A stretch of DNA of 64,000 nucleotides from Beaufortia kweichowensis (GCA_019155185.1 CM032795.1:15045795-15109794), one strand, 5' to 3'. Counted from the first letter of the stretch, positions 13,395-25,977 are shown. Numbers and translations are program-made. The notes: a model not told the origin generated them from the sequence alone.

Positions 13395-14777
13395 TAATTT
13401 TAAAACGTTTCACTGCTGAAGATTTAGAATGCAACACATGAGCCCGGCCTTTTGATGCTTCTTTATTTTTTTGGTTTGGTCACTCCGAACTAAAGTTGTA
13501 CCTTCAAAAATGTTTTTCATTCTTGGAAAATATGATAACACGCAGTTTTGAAACCACATGAGGTTTAGTAAATAATGACAGATTTTTTCTTATTTTAAGA
13601 AAGGAACAGACTAAATGTTTGTAAGGATGTTTCCCCTCTGACTCAGATGATCAAAATGTGGCCCTTTCTAAATGTGTGGCTCATTATGTGACGAACCATC
13701 TCCTCTCAAATAAAATGGGTTCATGTAGTTTGTGTCTGGTTACGTCTCGAAACAAATTGGCTGACAGGGAACGATGCGCGTGGAGTTGTCAGCTGGGAAA
13801 TCAGAGCTGGTGGATGCGTTTTGCCGTGGATGTCAACAGCACGGGGACGCCTGACAAACCTGGAGTCCCCCCACTGCCACTCCTATTCCCTGTGAAGTGC
13901 TGTGATTCAGTGAAGGAGATAGTGTGAGAGAAAGGTGAGAGCACGAACAGATGGAGATGGGTGACATGTTCTCAGGAAGATAGAGACCCTGAGAAATAAA
14001 CGAACAGACACACAATTACGGATGCTTACGCACTTCACTTGTATTATGTTCTTCGCATAGACTCTCTTCTTGTCCTGCTTTCCTGATAATGAAGACAAAT
14101 CGGCTGGATACATGACATTATGGTGGGCGTAATATTAATGCACTTCTATAAAGACTCTTGTAAAGGTTCAGATCTCATTCTGGCTGCATTTCCCCTCACC
14201 ACCCACCACTTACATTTACAGAAAGACAACAGTTTTTTCTGTAGAGTTCACCTTGGGAAATATCCTCCGACTGTGTTCATTTCCCCACATTGTATTTTTC
14301 CATAGAAGAGAAATGTGAAATTGATATTGTCTTGCCTTGTGACAGGAATAAAAAAGGAAGCGCTTGAATTTGATCAGTGCCTGGGCCTGATTCGAAATGT
14401 AGTGATTCTCGTCTCTGAAATGAGACCTAGATTAAAATCCCTTGTCGACCAGGCATATCATCACAGATTCATGACTTATTGAGCACAGACTGATGGGGGT
14501 TGATTTTCTCTCACCAGAAAAAACCTTCTTGATTCCTCTCTGGGGGGCGAGCGCCCCGTCTCCACGGGTGCCTCTGTATCTCCTGAGCTTTCTCACCCCC
14601 CGAGAGGACTAAAGGTCAATTTTTGACATGATGCGAGACATAATTTCTAGCGCTCTAATGAAATCTGTTTAAATCTCATCGTCCCTTGTTTAAATTGTAG
14701 GAACGTCTGGAGTGAAGATGGCAGTGGAGATCTTCCCATCTGCTGGGTCTCAGCTCTTTGTTCGGTGTTTATCTCAG
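13395..14777. other. DNA immediately upstream of the duplicated tnc promoter
   Basis: No gene is recognised. The segment at 14350-14777 is relatively GC-rich, has no repeat signature and lies directly 5' of the duplicated promoter block, so it is a plausible distal promoter region of tnc. It is not itself part of the duplication; the duplicated unit starts after the cag at 14775-14777. Confidence 0.4.
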
Positions 14778-15347
14778 AAAATAGCTCCTGTTTGCATAAA
14801 ATGCGGGGTTGCAGCGTAGTCCGGTAATTGCAGACGGCTCTACCTGCGGCGCACGTGGGGGGGAGGTGTGTGTGCGCGTGTTTGCGTGTAGTGCAGATGG
14901 AAAGGTGAATATCCAAACGCTCCAAAGGGATGTGTGTTTACAGAAGCACAGGGGCGTGGAAAGGAGAGGTTGGTTCAATTTAGAAAAGACATTGAAGGAC
15001 CAACCTTGACTAAAGCGACTCTTTTCCATAGTAAAGCTGGTTGGATATGGGATTAGAGGTTGATTATGCTGATCACCGTACATAATCCCATCATCGCCAT
15101 GTCATCCACATCATCAAACACACAAGATCTTTCCTCCTTTATCCTCCGTTTATTCTAATGTGAAATGTATGTTAATGCAGCTTTGAATATATATCGCTTT
15201 CATCCAATCAGGCTGCTCCAGTTTATAGTAAATGATCTCTCTCTCTCTTCTTCTCTCCTCCAAGTGTGTGTGTATGTTTGCGACAGCCTTGAGGCATCCC
15301 GTTTCAGTTCCTCAGCTTCCAGTCAGAGAGAGAAAGGGAAGGGGGGG

Positions 15348-15355
15348 TATATAAG
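15348..15355 (+). promoter_or_regulatory. tnc: TATA box, tnc promoter copy 1
   Basis: The motif tatataag follows a G-rich run and sits about 310 bp before a strong splice donor (gag|gtaag). Transcription would be expected to begin about 30 bp downstream, near 15380. A TATA-driven promoter in front of a non-coding first exon is the known arrangement of vertebrate TNC. Assignment to tnc is by position, since it is the next gene downstream on the same strand. Confidence 0.65.
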
Positions 15356-15379
15356 AGTGGTAGGTGGGAGTGGGGTCTG

Positions 15380-15661
15380 ACCGCAAAGTGTCTACTGTTT
15401 AAAAGAAAGGGACTTTACCCTCCCTCTCTCTCTCTCTCTCTCTTTCACTCATTCCCTCTCTCAGCATCAGCAGACACAGTGGTTGGATGGAGCACATTCA
15501 GTCTGAGCAGAGACACAGAGTGGAATGACAGAACTGTCATTTCTCTTGAGACACTTCAAGAAGCTTGTTACCGATGTATGCAACCTTTGGTGGGTGTCAC
15601 ATTTCATGCCACTGAAAGAGACGCATCTGTGAGCTTGTACTAGAGGACTGCTTTCACTGAG
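15380..15661 (+). other. tnc: tnc non-coding exon 1, copy 1 (predicted)
   Basis: The start is inferred from the TATA box at 15348 and the end is the donor gt at 15662. It holds a CT tract (about 15422-15442) and two overlapping short upstream ORFs, 15487-15528 (13 codons plus stop) and 15525-15632 (35 codons plus stop). It would splice to the acceptor at 25440. It is duplicated at about 16694-16975, so the gene may have two interchangeable first exons. Expression of either copy is not shown by the sequence. Confidence 0.55.
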
Positions 15662-16661
15662 GTAAGATGTGATGCTCTAAGTCATTTCTGCATCTACCTG
15701 TTTGCGTGACAGAGCTGCATGTGAAATTACTCTCTTTTTTCTTATTTCATATTGTAGTTTTTCTTTTTTGTAATATTGTACACTTTGCTGTGTCACTTTA
15801 TATTGCGTTCATGAAATGAAAAAAACGATAGTTCATAAGTCATGCTGAATATTGTAATGGCTCACAGAAGTGCTGAGTGTTGGCTATTTCACAGTCTGAG
15901 ACTTGTTTGGCAGCGTTTATAGGGATGCATTATGGCTTGCTTAAGGGTGCTCATTACGGTTTATAGGGGAAGTGCTGCACATTTTTAAACTCAGCAATTA
16001 TTCCAGTTCAGTGGGAAAAAATACAGTAGCGTGCGTCTGATCTCCCATAGTTTGCCGTAACTCTACACGTGGTGGGCTTGTCTGCAGAAAATAGCTCCTG
16101 TTTGCATAAAATGCGGGGTTGCAGCGTAGTCCGGTAATTGCAGACGGCTCTACCTGCGGCGCACGTGGGGGGGAGGTGTGTGTGCGCGTGTTTGCGTGTA
16201 GTGCAGATGGAAAGGTGAATATCCAAACGCTCCAAAGGGATGTGTGTTTACAGAAGCACAGGGGAGCGTGGAAAGGCGGAGGTTGGTTCAATTTAGAAAA
16301 GACATTGAAGGACCAACCTTGACTAAAGCGACTCTTTTCCATAGTAAAGCTGGTTGGATATGGGATTAGAGGTTGATTATGCTGATCACCGTACATAATC
16401 CCATCATCGCCATGTCATCCACATCATCAAACACACAAGATCTTTCCTCCTTTATCCTCCGTTTATTCTAATGTGAAATGTATGTTAATGCAGCTTTGAA
16501 TATATATCGCTTTCATCCAATCAGGCTGCTCCAGTTTATAGTAAATGATCTCTCTCTCTCTTTCTTCTCTCCTCCAAGTGTGTGTGTATGTTTGCGACAG
16601 CCTTGAGGCATCCCGTTTCAGTTCCTCAGCTTCCAGTCAGAGAGAGAAAGGGAAGGGGGGG

Positions 16662-16669
16662 TATATAAG
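16662..16669 (+). promoter_or_regulatory. tnc: TATA box, tnc promoter copy 2
   Basis: The same tatataag motif and G-rich flank as at 15348, offset by 1314 bp. This copy lies nearest to the tnc coding exons. Confidence 0.65.
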
Positions 16670-16693
16670 AGTGGTAGGTGGGAGTGGGGTCTG

Positions 16694-16975
16694 ACCGCAA
16701 AGTGTCTACTGTTTAAAAGAAAGGGACTTTACCCTCCCTCTCTCTCTCTCTCTCTCTTTCACTCATTCCCTCTCTCAGCATCAGCAGACACAGTGGTTGG
16801 ATGGAGCACATTCAGTCTGAGCAGAGACACAGAGTGGAATGACAGAACTGTCATTTCTCTTGAGACACTTCAAGAAGCTTGTTACCGATGTATGCAACCT
16901 TTGGTGGGTGTCACATTTCATGCCACTGAAAGAGACGCATCTGTGAGCTTGTACTAGAGGACTGCTTTCACTGAG
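16694..16975 (+). other. tnc: tnc non-coding exon 1, copy 2 (predicted)
   Basis: This is the second copy of the predicted first exon, ending at the donor ctgag|gtaag (gt at 16976). The two overlapping upstream ORFs are retained. The intron to exon 2 would be about 8.5 kb. The start is inferred from TATA spacing and not measured. Confidence 0.55.
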
Positions 16976-17401
16976 GTAAGATGTGATGCTCTAAGTCATT
17001 TCTGCATCTACCTGTTTGCGTGACAGAGCTGCATGTGAAATTACTCTCTTTTTTCTTATTTCATATTGTAGTTTTTCTTTTTTGTAATATTGTACACTTT
17101 GCTGTGTCACTTTATATTGCGTTCATGAAATGAAAAAAACGATAGTTCATAAGTCATGCTGAATATTGTAATGGCTCACAGAAGTGCTGAGTGTTGGCTA
17201 TTTCACAGTCTGAGACTTGTTTGGCAGCGTTTATAGGGATGCATTATGGCTTGCTTAAGGGTGCTCATTACGGTTTATAGGGGAAGTGCTGCACATTTTT
17301 AAACTCAGCAATTATTCCAGTTCAGTGGGAAAAAATACAGTAGCGTGCGTCTGATCTCCCATAGTTTGCCGTAACTCTACACGTGGTGGGCTTGTCTGCA
17401 G

Positions 17402-18299
17402 TTGCGTTCTCTTGGATGCGAGTCAGCTGGTGTCCGTTACCTGCCAGACGATGTCAGCGCTCTTCTTTAGTGTCCTCTCCAGCCGGCGAGAGCGGCAGCT
17501 GGTTTGTCTTAGCGCTTCTCTATTTAGTTCCCAGTTCCTCGTGTAGTGCCGCTGCCGGCTGCCAGCTACATCTCTCGTCTTGTCCGCAGGGGGGTGTTCG
17601 GATCGGTGATCTGTCCGCACTGATGGGTTGTATCCGTTTGAGAGAATGAGGAAGCTGAGATGTGCGCTGATTGTGTGAGTTTGTGTGTTTGAGGGGGAGG
17701 GTTTGGGAAACGCAGGGCTTGGGAGACGCCGCATGAGTATGTATACGTGTCTGTGTAAGAGAGAGAGAGAGAGAGAGAGAGGGAGGGAGAGTTTTAAAGG
17801 GGAGGTCTATGACAGAGACCCCCTGGATCCAAGGGTCCTAAACAGTAGGGTGGTTCTTTTGGGACTGAAGGATCCTTGTTAAAGCCTTTTCTTTTAAACA
17901 CTCATTAATCTTTTTTTTAATCTGATGGGATACATTATACATTCTTTAAGAGATTTAACATATTGATTTGTTTCTCACAAATCATATTGTTAATGCCTTC
18001 TGGGTTCTTAGTACTTCTTTATTTATTAGACGTCATTATCTTAACACATTAAAGGTGCCAACCGCACATGGTTGATGTCTGAACAGAATGTTTAAATGTT
18101 TTATGATGCTATGTGCAGAGTATTCATTGACAGTGCCACTCAGAACAAAGCTGAGTGGGAAACTAGCCTTTGTTTGAACAGCTGTCAGCTTTTGCTGCTC
18201 CTGACCCGGTAATGCACTTGGAGAAGCTATCAGATTATTAGTAATACTTATTTGGTAAGCTGCCTTGTCTGTCTGTCCGTCCATTCGTCTGGCGGTACA
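17402..18299. other. GC-rich block then (GA)n tract, tnc intron 1
   Basis: Positions 17402-17650 are markedly richer in GC and CpG than the surrounding DNA, just past the duplication. Such composition next to a promoter suggests regulatory DNA or an alternative 5' exon, but there is no clear exon signal. A (GA)n run spans about 17758-17781. The rest shows nothing recognisable. Confidence 0.4.
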
Positions 18300-18757
18300 T
18301 TACCAGTCAAAAGTTTGAAAACATTTACTCACTGTTAGTATTAGTAGTAAACTCATCAAAACCATGAAATAACACAATTGTAACTGGGGGAATTATGTTG
18401 TGACTAAAAGCATCCACAGTAAATGAACAGTATGTTATATTTTAGCATCTTCAAAAGTCGTCACCCTTTGTCTAGAAATTGCAAAATCATACTCTCACTT
18501 TATCTCAATTTATCATCTAGCTTCTTAAAATCTCAAGAAGGGGAAGCTTTTAAAACAGCACTGAAAGAATTTGTATCTATGCTGGACTCTCATTGGTTGC
18601 TTTTTATTCATTATTTGGTCCAAGTAATCCATTTGAAAAAATATTTTTATTTTTCTTTACAAAAGTGATTTCAAACATTAAAATATACATTTCACTGTCA
18701 GATTCATTTTTTTAAAGATCATAAGTAATGTCCAAACTTTTGACTGGTACTGTATAT
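18300..18757. mobile_element. Non-autonomous TIR DNA transposon, family A copy 2
   Basis: It starts accagtcaaaagtttg and ends caaacttttgactggt. The interior is the reverse complement, with divergence, of the element at 1216-1781. The 81-aa open frame within it has no transposase motifs and is probably chance. Confidence 0.75.
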
Positions 18758-20529
18758 CCCTTCATCCATTAATCTGTCTGTCCTTCTAAATCTGTCTTTT
18801 GCCTCTAAATGCACCCTTTAAACATTGATTCTTTTCTTTCACACCTAAAATTGGCCACAGAGGCATTCAGAGTGATTTGTCGCCATCAGTGAACAACGAT
18901 TTCCTCAGTAGACATCAGTGTGTTAAAGTGTTGGAGCCCCAGATGGTTTTAATGGCCGTCTGATGCTAATGTAAGATGGCTTTAAAAGTTATGTGTTCGG
19001 TCTCCCTATTCGTGGTGGCATGTTCTTCAAAAAAGTGGCTCCGGTTAGTTGTCAGTGACCCTGCATGCTGGAATGCATGCCTTGGACAAGAAAAGATTTG
19101 CAGAGGTTATAAATTGGGATGTGAAAAAAGAGAGGTCTATAAGGCGCTGACCTGTGGTGTGGTCATGTAACACACTGGATATCTGAATTGATGGTGTTAA
19201 AAAGAAAAGATGCTCTGTACAAGTATTACTTATACATTCAATATTTCAGTGTGAGAAAACAGACTTCAGGGTTCAAAGGTCAATAACTTTTCCTGTTGCA
19301 GCAAACAAATTAGCTTATTTAATTAGATGCTTAATGATTATATTGTAATGATACTAATTACTATGGACCACGGTGTGTATTTGGGCTTAACTAAATGGTG
19401 AAGAGGAGTGAAAATATCTATAAACAATTTCTCATCTTCCTTTACTTTAGACAGAGACAGAAAATACACAATTCTTGTTGGTGGTGAAAAAGCAATTTCC
19501 TGTCATAAGCAAACAAGAGCACTTCTTTTCATTATGAAGCAGGAACAAATGATCAATTGCTTGCCATTTAGGCAGGAAAGGATGGTTTTTGTATGTAAAA
19601 GTAAATAAAATCTGACATCTCTTAAAGTCTGTTTACCCATTACAACCTGACTTTATTTATGGACTTGACCATCTAGTTTTAAACATGTAAACATTCCTGC
19701 ACTTAACACATATTGCACTACCTGTCTGCTCACAATATTCCTCAAAAAGGGGTTGGAAAAATACAGAGCACTAAGATGTGAAAGGGACGGCCTGCATTTT
19801 ATGGAGATTTTATGTGTTGAACTGTGAGTTTGTGTATTGCTTTTCTGGCAGTGGCAGAGGTTAAGCTAATAAACACTGGGTCACCGGTCACTGGAAATGT
19901 AAAATGAGACTGCAGCTAACAAATGTTCCTCCTTCATTCCTTCCATCTGGACTTTACGAGAACGAGTGAGAGAAGCACACATGGCTGAAGTCAGGTATTA
20001 TTAAACTTCAATCCCTGTAGACTTCTCCAGTCTCCAATGTTGACTGACATGTCCTAAACTTTCCATTTCTCCTTAATCAGCATGATGGAGTTCACCTTCG
20101 GCAATGTCACTGTAGGTCAGCCACATCTCCTCTGGTTTTTATACTACTGTGCTGAAAGTGCAACAATGTCAGCGAACCGCAGGTCCATTTAGTTTAGCGC
20201 AAACACCTCGGCCTCTGCCGTCTGGCTTATCTTTCTTACACAAACCCTCTTATCGCTGTAATCAGATATTCTAGCATCATTAGAGCTCTGTGGATGGGTC
20301 TCGACTGTCATGAAACTCATCTTTTTCATTGTGAAAACAACCTGCATTGCCTTTCATTTATCAGTCTGCATGTAATCTTATGCCATACAGAAAATATAGC
20401 CTGCAGGAATGGAATGATTGGCCATAAAAACAGTACTTTAAAAAAAAAATATTTTAAATTTAATTAAAGAAGCAAAACTTTTAAGATCTGGCAATTAAAT
20501 TAGATTACACTATTGGATTAAATGTGTTG

Positions 20530-20800
20530 CTTGTTTTAAGCTAACCCAAGCTGGTCATTGGCTGGTCGTCAAGCTACTATAGCATGAAACCATCTACCAT
20601 AATCCAAATGTGAATTTTCCAGCAGTCTAGCAAAGTTAATAATCACTTAATTGTATTTTTATAGAAATGATACAGTTGGATACATAACATAGTTAATGTC
20701 CATAGGTTCTGGTTTCTGGGTAGCTTTCACATCTTACTGTCAATCCACTTCTCTTGGGAAAATGCCAAGAGAAACCTTTGAGTTGGAGATCACTTTTTCT
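20530..20800. repeat. Diverged dispersed repeat, copy 1
   Basis: Shares an ordered series of short matches with 22190-22420: ttttccagca, aagttaataat, agttggata.gtaaca or similar, gtttctgggta and aaatgccaaga. The order and spacing suggest an old repeat family. Ends are not defined. Confidence 0.45.
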
Positions 20801-22189
20801 GGCATTTGAAAGACTTTTAGGCTCACGTTGCACATACAGTGGTGAGAAAGTGTGCCTGTGTTTTTATGATTGCCTGACGGTTTCATTATTTGAATCTGCT
20901 CACTGAACCCAGCGCTATAGGCCCTGACTTCCTTTTGAACCATAGACAAGCCAAGCAAAATAGAGAACTGTGGCATAGATACTCAGCAGCCCTGAAAGAG
21001 CTTGTTTTGAGGCCAGCGGAGAGACACAATATTAACTATGGAAAGACTAGACACTCTGCATTCAGATTGAAGCACCACAGAATAACCGAAGGATGTAAGA
21101 GACAGGAATCTTAGTTATATTAATTGGAGTAATTCAAAAAGAAAGCAGAGAATAAAAGAAAATAATCACTGGTAAGTGTAATGGTCAGCCAAGACTCATG
21201 AGTATTGCTCAGACAGGTGATGACTTACAAATCCATTTATGAAACAATAACAGTGGCTGTATGCTTTTCTATCGATCCAAGCACACATCATTGAGCAGCG
21301 TTATGAGCTGTCCTGGAAATCCATCTCTATGTTAGATGATTACTGTGTGAGACGCTCCATGGTGCTGGTCTGATTTTTGGTCTGACCTTGAACAATGTTT
21401 GATCGATAAGCGTCCACAAAGAGAGTTTGAAAATGTTCTCATTTTTATTGTCTGATATCACCACTAAGACCAGACACCTTCCAGGAAGTTTACTAAAGTA
21501 AACTTCATCATATTGATTTTTAATGAAGTTCTGCACTTCATTGGTGGAGAAATGATACAGTATATACAGCACACCTCTAGGAGATATTTCTTCATTATTG
21601 ACTTCTTTCCAGCATTAAACAAACTGTCAAGGCATTTTTATGGAATCTATTAAGGTGAATAGAGTCTACAGACAATACCGATTCATTCAGCACTGCAGGC
21701 GACCCACATTAAGGCTGCGTACCAAGAAGGCAAGTGCTTTCTGTCACGGGTGACCTACAAATTCTGCTTAATGATTTCAGGAGTGAACTGAATTAGGGTC
21801 GAGGAGGAGATGTGCTTCCCCTCTGTTCAACAGACTGTGGATGAATATTATCTGTGATTATTAAATCTGCTACAATTTATCTGAAAGAATAACTGAAAAT
21901 GCAGCCACTGTGTTTTCTTTACAGGTTCAAGTTAGTTGCTATATTTTGCAGATGTGTTTTATCTTTAATTGTTGGGATACCACGCTTCGTTATGTTAGCT
22001 CACTGCGTAAGAACAATAGGACCTGTGTAAGATTTCTTTATTATCTCATTTGATTCTCCTAGACTGCAGTGAGATGAAATAGAAAGCAAAAGCAGACGTT
22101 TTCTAAAGAGGCTCTTAAGAAACGTGGTTAGAGGTTCTGCTTTTGAAAAACAGAAGAGATATTTTAAACTGCTTAAATTTGTTGTTTGT

Positions 22190-22420
22190 CCAAGAAGTTT
22201 ATCTGTTTGAACCTACTTGAAACCAGTTATCATATTCCAAAACACAGCTATGATACTTTAGCTGAATTTTCCAGCATTTTGGCGAAGTTAATAATTACAT
22301 AACTGTGTTTTATGGAAATGTTTTAGTTGGATACGTAACATATAGTAGTGTTTAGGTTAAGTTTCTGGGTATTTTTCACTCCTGTCACTCCACACATGGG
22401 GGAAATGCCAAGATAAAAGT
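22190..22420. repeat. Diverged dispersed repeat, copy 2
   Basis: The partner of 20530-20800 in the same orientation, with many substitutions. No ORF. The boundaries are approximate. Confidence 0.45.
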
Positions 22421-22718
22421 TGAAGATCAGTTTTGTGGTAAGTTTTCTTAGTTTTTCTGCTTCAGAGAAAATTGCAATTAAAGTTAGAGATTTCTATGTA
22501 AATTTAAATATTATAGCTCTGCACTTTATAATTTTTTAATTTAAAAAATGACATGTACATTTTCTGCATGTCAAAAATGGTCTGTTTTTTATTTCAAGAA
22601 GAAAGATAACATTATTCATCACTTCAGTTAAACATAATTGAGAACTTCAACATGTTTCCTGAGCTATAGTATGAAGGAGTAACCTCTGAGCAATTACATT
22701 ATCCTCTAGGGAATCTTA

Positions 22719-22757
22719 TTATTATATAATTTTTATGTAATATAAATTATATAATAA
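22719..22757. repeat. AT-rich perfect inverted repeat (14-bp arms)
   Basis: The arms ttattatataattt and aaattatataataa are separated by 11 nt. It could extrude as a cruciform. No adjacent gene end explains it. Confidence 0.6.
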
Positions 22758-25439
22758 AACTTTTTGATTCACATCCAAGATCTTTTATATTCTGTTTTCT
22801 GGAATTTGGCAACTTTCTTTAAACTGACATGTCTAAGGCCAGTTGTGGTATACATTACTGTAAATCTCTCAGGCAGTAAAATACGCTTCACTCCCAAACC
22901 ACAAACAAATTTATTTCTCAATTACTGTACACTATGTGAACATAAACAAGCTTTAATTTATGAAATAACAAGTACACTCATTTGTTTTTCACACACTAAT
23001 GTGGTTAAAAAACACTTTAACTGTAGTTCTGTATAATTTATAACTTCCTGAGTTTGGTCACTTTGTGAGGTATTGTCTTTCAAATGCTGTAGTCAGCATT
23101 CAGTACCAAACGCAACATAGGGCCAATTTAGATGACTTGCAGTGGGCCAGCAGGTTCACCCCCAACATTGAAATTCCTCTCACATTACACACACAGAAGC
23201 CAACTGGCTCAGCCAGGGTCTGAGAAAGTAACAATGTCTAAAAACTAGTCCTGGCATGAGAAAAGCAGCAGTCACATTGTGTCTGGTTTATCTGAAAGTA
23301 GCAGTAAGCAGCAAGATTAGCATACGGCTCTAAGCTCAGCATTCTGCTGATGGATCTCTAATAATGAAGAATGGCTTTATCTGCTTCTCTTTTTATTTTT
23401 TTATCTATTTAATGAAGATAACCATCATTTTGGTTATATACAGATAAGCATTTGATTTATTTGTATTTTGTTTTTTATTTACAGTCCTCTCTTGGCCAGT
23501 GGTTAAAGGCTCACACAAAGACCAGATCGGTCCTCATTTTCTTTCTTCAATTCTTGTGGCAACAAGCCAGGCTTCAAAGTGAAAAAGCCAGCTATCCATC
23601 CAGAACTAAAACCGCAAAGCGACTCAAAGCAATTTTCTGCCTGTTTTGCTGATTTAATCTCAGGGTTTAGATGTGACGAACGACACACGGTATATGTCCC
23701 TATCACCCCCGAGGGTCCAGATCGGGAGTCTCCCGTCATAATGCCCCTCTTTAGCGCTCCATCATGGAAGCATTCATCCCTGTCTGTCCAATCACTGATG
23801 GGCGGCAACGGGTGTGGGGTACCTCTTACTGCAACTCATCTGTCAGAGGCTCTAATCACATGTCAAAGCAAGCCCTCCGCACACTAAACAGATCTTGGCA
23901 GGATATTACCTGCTGTTGACCTTGCAAGCTGCACCTAACCCCCCTGCAAACTCAAAGCAAAATTATGATCTGTGTTAGGCTACCACGTTGTATTGCTTTT
24001 TTGTTAGTGAAGGCCTGGGTGCCCTGGGGGGTATTTGGAGGCATTAATGTTGTTGATGGCAGCTTGGCTTAATCTAATTCACAGCTGTAAAAAAGAGCAA
24101 AAAGCATTTTATGGGAGAAATTTATTACGTTTAAAGGGTTAAATGTGGTTGCAGGTTTGAACGAAATGACTCGAGACTAGGCGCAGAATGAAAGATTGCA
24201 TACATAAATGCTTTGAATTTAACAGAAATATGGACTGTTTTGTGGTTTTGGACAGTAAATGTATCAGTACAAGGTGGTAAATTGTATTTTGTATGAAGAA
24301 AAGCTTTCATTAAACAGGAAACTGTGTGTAAAACTGAATATCTGCAGTATGGCCTATATAAGTATATACATAATCACTTGGATATAATATGTAAATTGCA
24401 ATATACTCTATATAAGCATGTTCCAAACCAAGATTATACCGCCAGGCATCCTTAATATTCCTCTTACACCACACACACACCTGTACAGAGCTGTAACATA
24501 CCCAGAAAAAGTTTTTTTTATTATGATTCTTAACAGTGCAGTGTAGAATGTGATATGTCTCCTGAGCCTAATATAAATTCACATAATTCTTTAACTGGTA
24601 AGAATTTTTAATTTTAATGCAAACTCTGCTACTGTCTGGAGAGTGGTCAGGGAATGCTAACTTTTATTAGAAGCACAAACTCCGAGCGCCCACGCAAGCG
24701 GAAGCACTGCAGATGGTCCCCTCTGCGCGAGTATTAATCTGTCAGCATGAGCTGTGGGCAAAGCGTCAAAGAAGAGAGCTGCTCCCCAGATTCAGGTGTT
24801 GCCTGCTGTGTGTCATGGCAGCTTGTCATAGGAAGCTCTGCTAGAGTGCTGCTTTCCTGAGCAGAAGATTGCCTTGCTTTTATTGGCCAAAGTTAGTCTT
24901 TGTGAAATCCAAGGCAACAGTAACCTTAGAGTGCTACTTAGTGTCTGTCTACCCTGTAGTGTTACAGACCAGAATGCAGGCTTGATTGTTTTTTGCACTG
25001 TACTATTTTAATGTGATCACTGGTGTGATGGGGTTTGCTTTTTAAATATGATTCATTGTGACTGGCACACAACAGATTTTAAAGTTAACGTTTCATGTAC
25101 AATGCATTTAGGCATCTAAATATTCAAATAGCAAGAATAATAATAAGAATGTAAAGCAGTCACAATAAAGCTTCAATAATCTGCCTATACTGCAAATTAT
25201 TGTATCTTAAAGAACTAGCTTACAAATTTAAACAGCAAAAATTGAAAGAGAATAAAAGAGTGATTTTAATGAGTGTCATTATTTTTTTACAAATATGTAT
25301 GGTATAGACTACGGTAGAGAGGATAGTATGAGTGGATCATTGGGGTCATTGAAACCCCAAACATACAATCAGTAGTCAAATACCCACAGATCGTTAAAGT
25401 TAAACTATCCTGAGTGACTTTTCTCATTTTATTTTCCAG

Positions 25440-25977
25440 AATCACCCCAGTATCTTAAAGAAGTCTATTTCACCAATTGAAAGGAGCCAGTGAGAGCACA
25501 TCATCATGGGGTTGCAAGGCCTGCCCTTGGCCTGTGTAGCAGTGGCAATTCTAGTCCACCTCTCTAGTGCTGGCCTGGTGAAAAGAGTAATTAGACACAG
25601 AAGAGAATCACTGTTGTCACCAACCACTGAGAATTTGACAGTCCCAAGCTCTGATCAGCCTGTGGTCTTCAACCATGTATACAATATCAATGTTCCCTCT
25701 GGATCCCTGTGCTCGGTGGACTTGGATTCTCCTGGAACAACAGAAGTAAAGCCAAAATCTGAACAATCTGACCAGCACATAGAACACACAATGGATGGGG
25801 ATAACCAGATAGTTTTCACGCATAGGATTAACATTCCCAAGCAAGCTTGTGGTTGTGATAACCACCTGCCTGACCTGAAGGATCTTCTCAACAGGCTGGA
25901 AATGCTGGAGGCTGAAGTGTCCAGTTTAAGGGAGCAATGCACCAGTGGAGCAGGCTGCTGTAGTGCTCAAGTTGCAG
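25440..25977 (+). CDS. tnc: tnc exon 2: 5' UTR end, start codon, oligomerisation region
   Basis: The acceptor is at 25437-25439, the ATG at 25506, and 157 codons plus one base precede the donor at 25978. A hydrophobic signal peptide (LACVAVAILVHLSSA) is followed by VKRVIRHRR, a block conserved in TNC. The segments VFNHVYNINVPSG and FTHRINIPKQACGC are typical tenascin N-terminal sequences. A leucine heptad region (LKDLLNRLEMLEAEVSSLRE) with flanking cysteines would drive trimer-then-hexamer assembly. Coding part 25506-25977. Confidence 0.95.

Larger units (their letters stand above)
14778..16087 (+). repeat. Tandem duplication, copy 1 (tnc promoter + exon 1)
   Basis: This 1310-bp block recurs as 16088-17401 (1314 bp) with only a few small indels. 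I see differences near 14954-14967 versus 16264-16280 and one base in a CT run. Each copy is preceded by cag (14775-14777 and 16085-16087), and copy 2 ends in cag (17399-17401), consistent with a 3-bp microhomology junction. It contains a TATA box, a CT-rich tract and a splice donor. Confidence 0.95.
16088..17401 (+). repeat. Tandem duplication, copy 2 (tnc promoter + exon 1)
   Basis: This is a near-identical repeat of 14778-16087. It is 4 bp longer through small indels and keeps the TATA box, CT tract, upstream ORFs and splice donor intact. High identity implies either a very recent duplication, gene conversion or an assembly artefact. Confidence 0.95.
18758..25439. other. tnc intron 1 remainder
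   Basis: No coding exon is supported. A diverged repeat pair lies at about 20530-20800 and 22190-22420. An AT-rich perfect inverted repeat lies at 22719-22757. Less AT-rich stretches at 19900-20350 and 23480-23950 are candidate conserved regulatory DNA, unproven. Confidence 0.45.

Noticed and set aside
14647..16396. Duplicated ORFs (about 66-132 aa) in the promoter repeat
   Set aside because: They are identical because the DNA is duplicated. They run across the promoter on both strands and show no recognised protein family.
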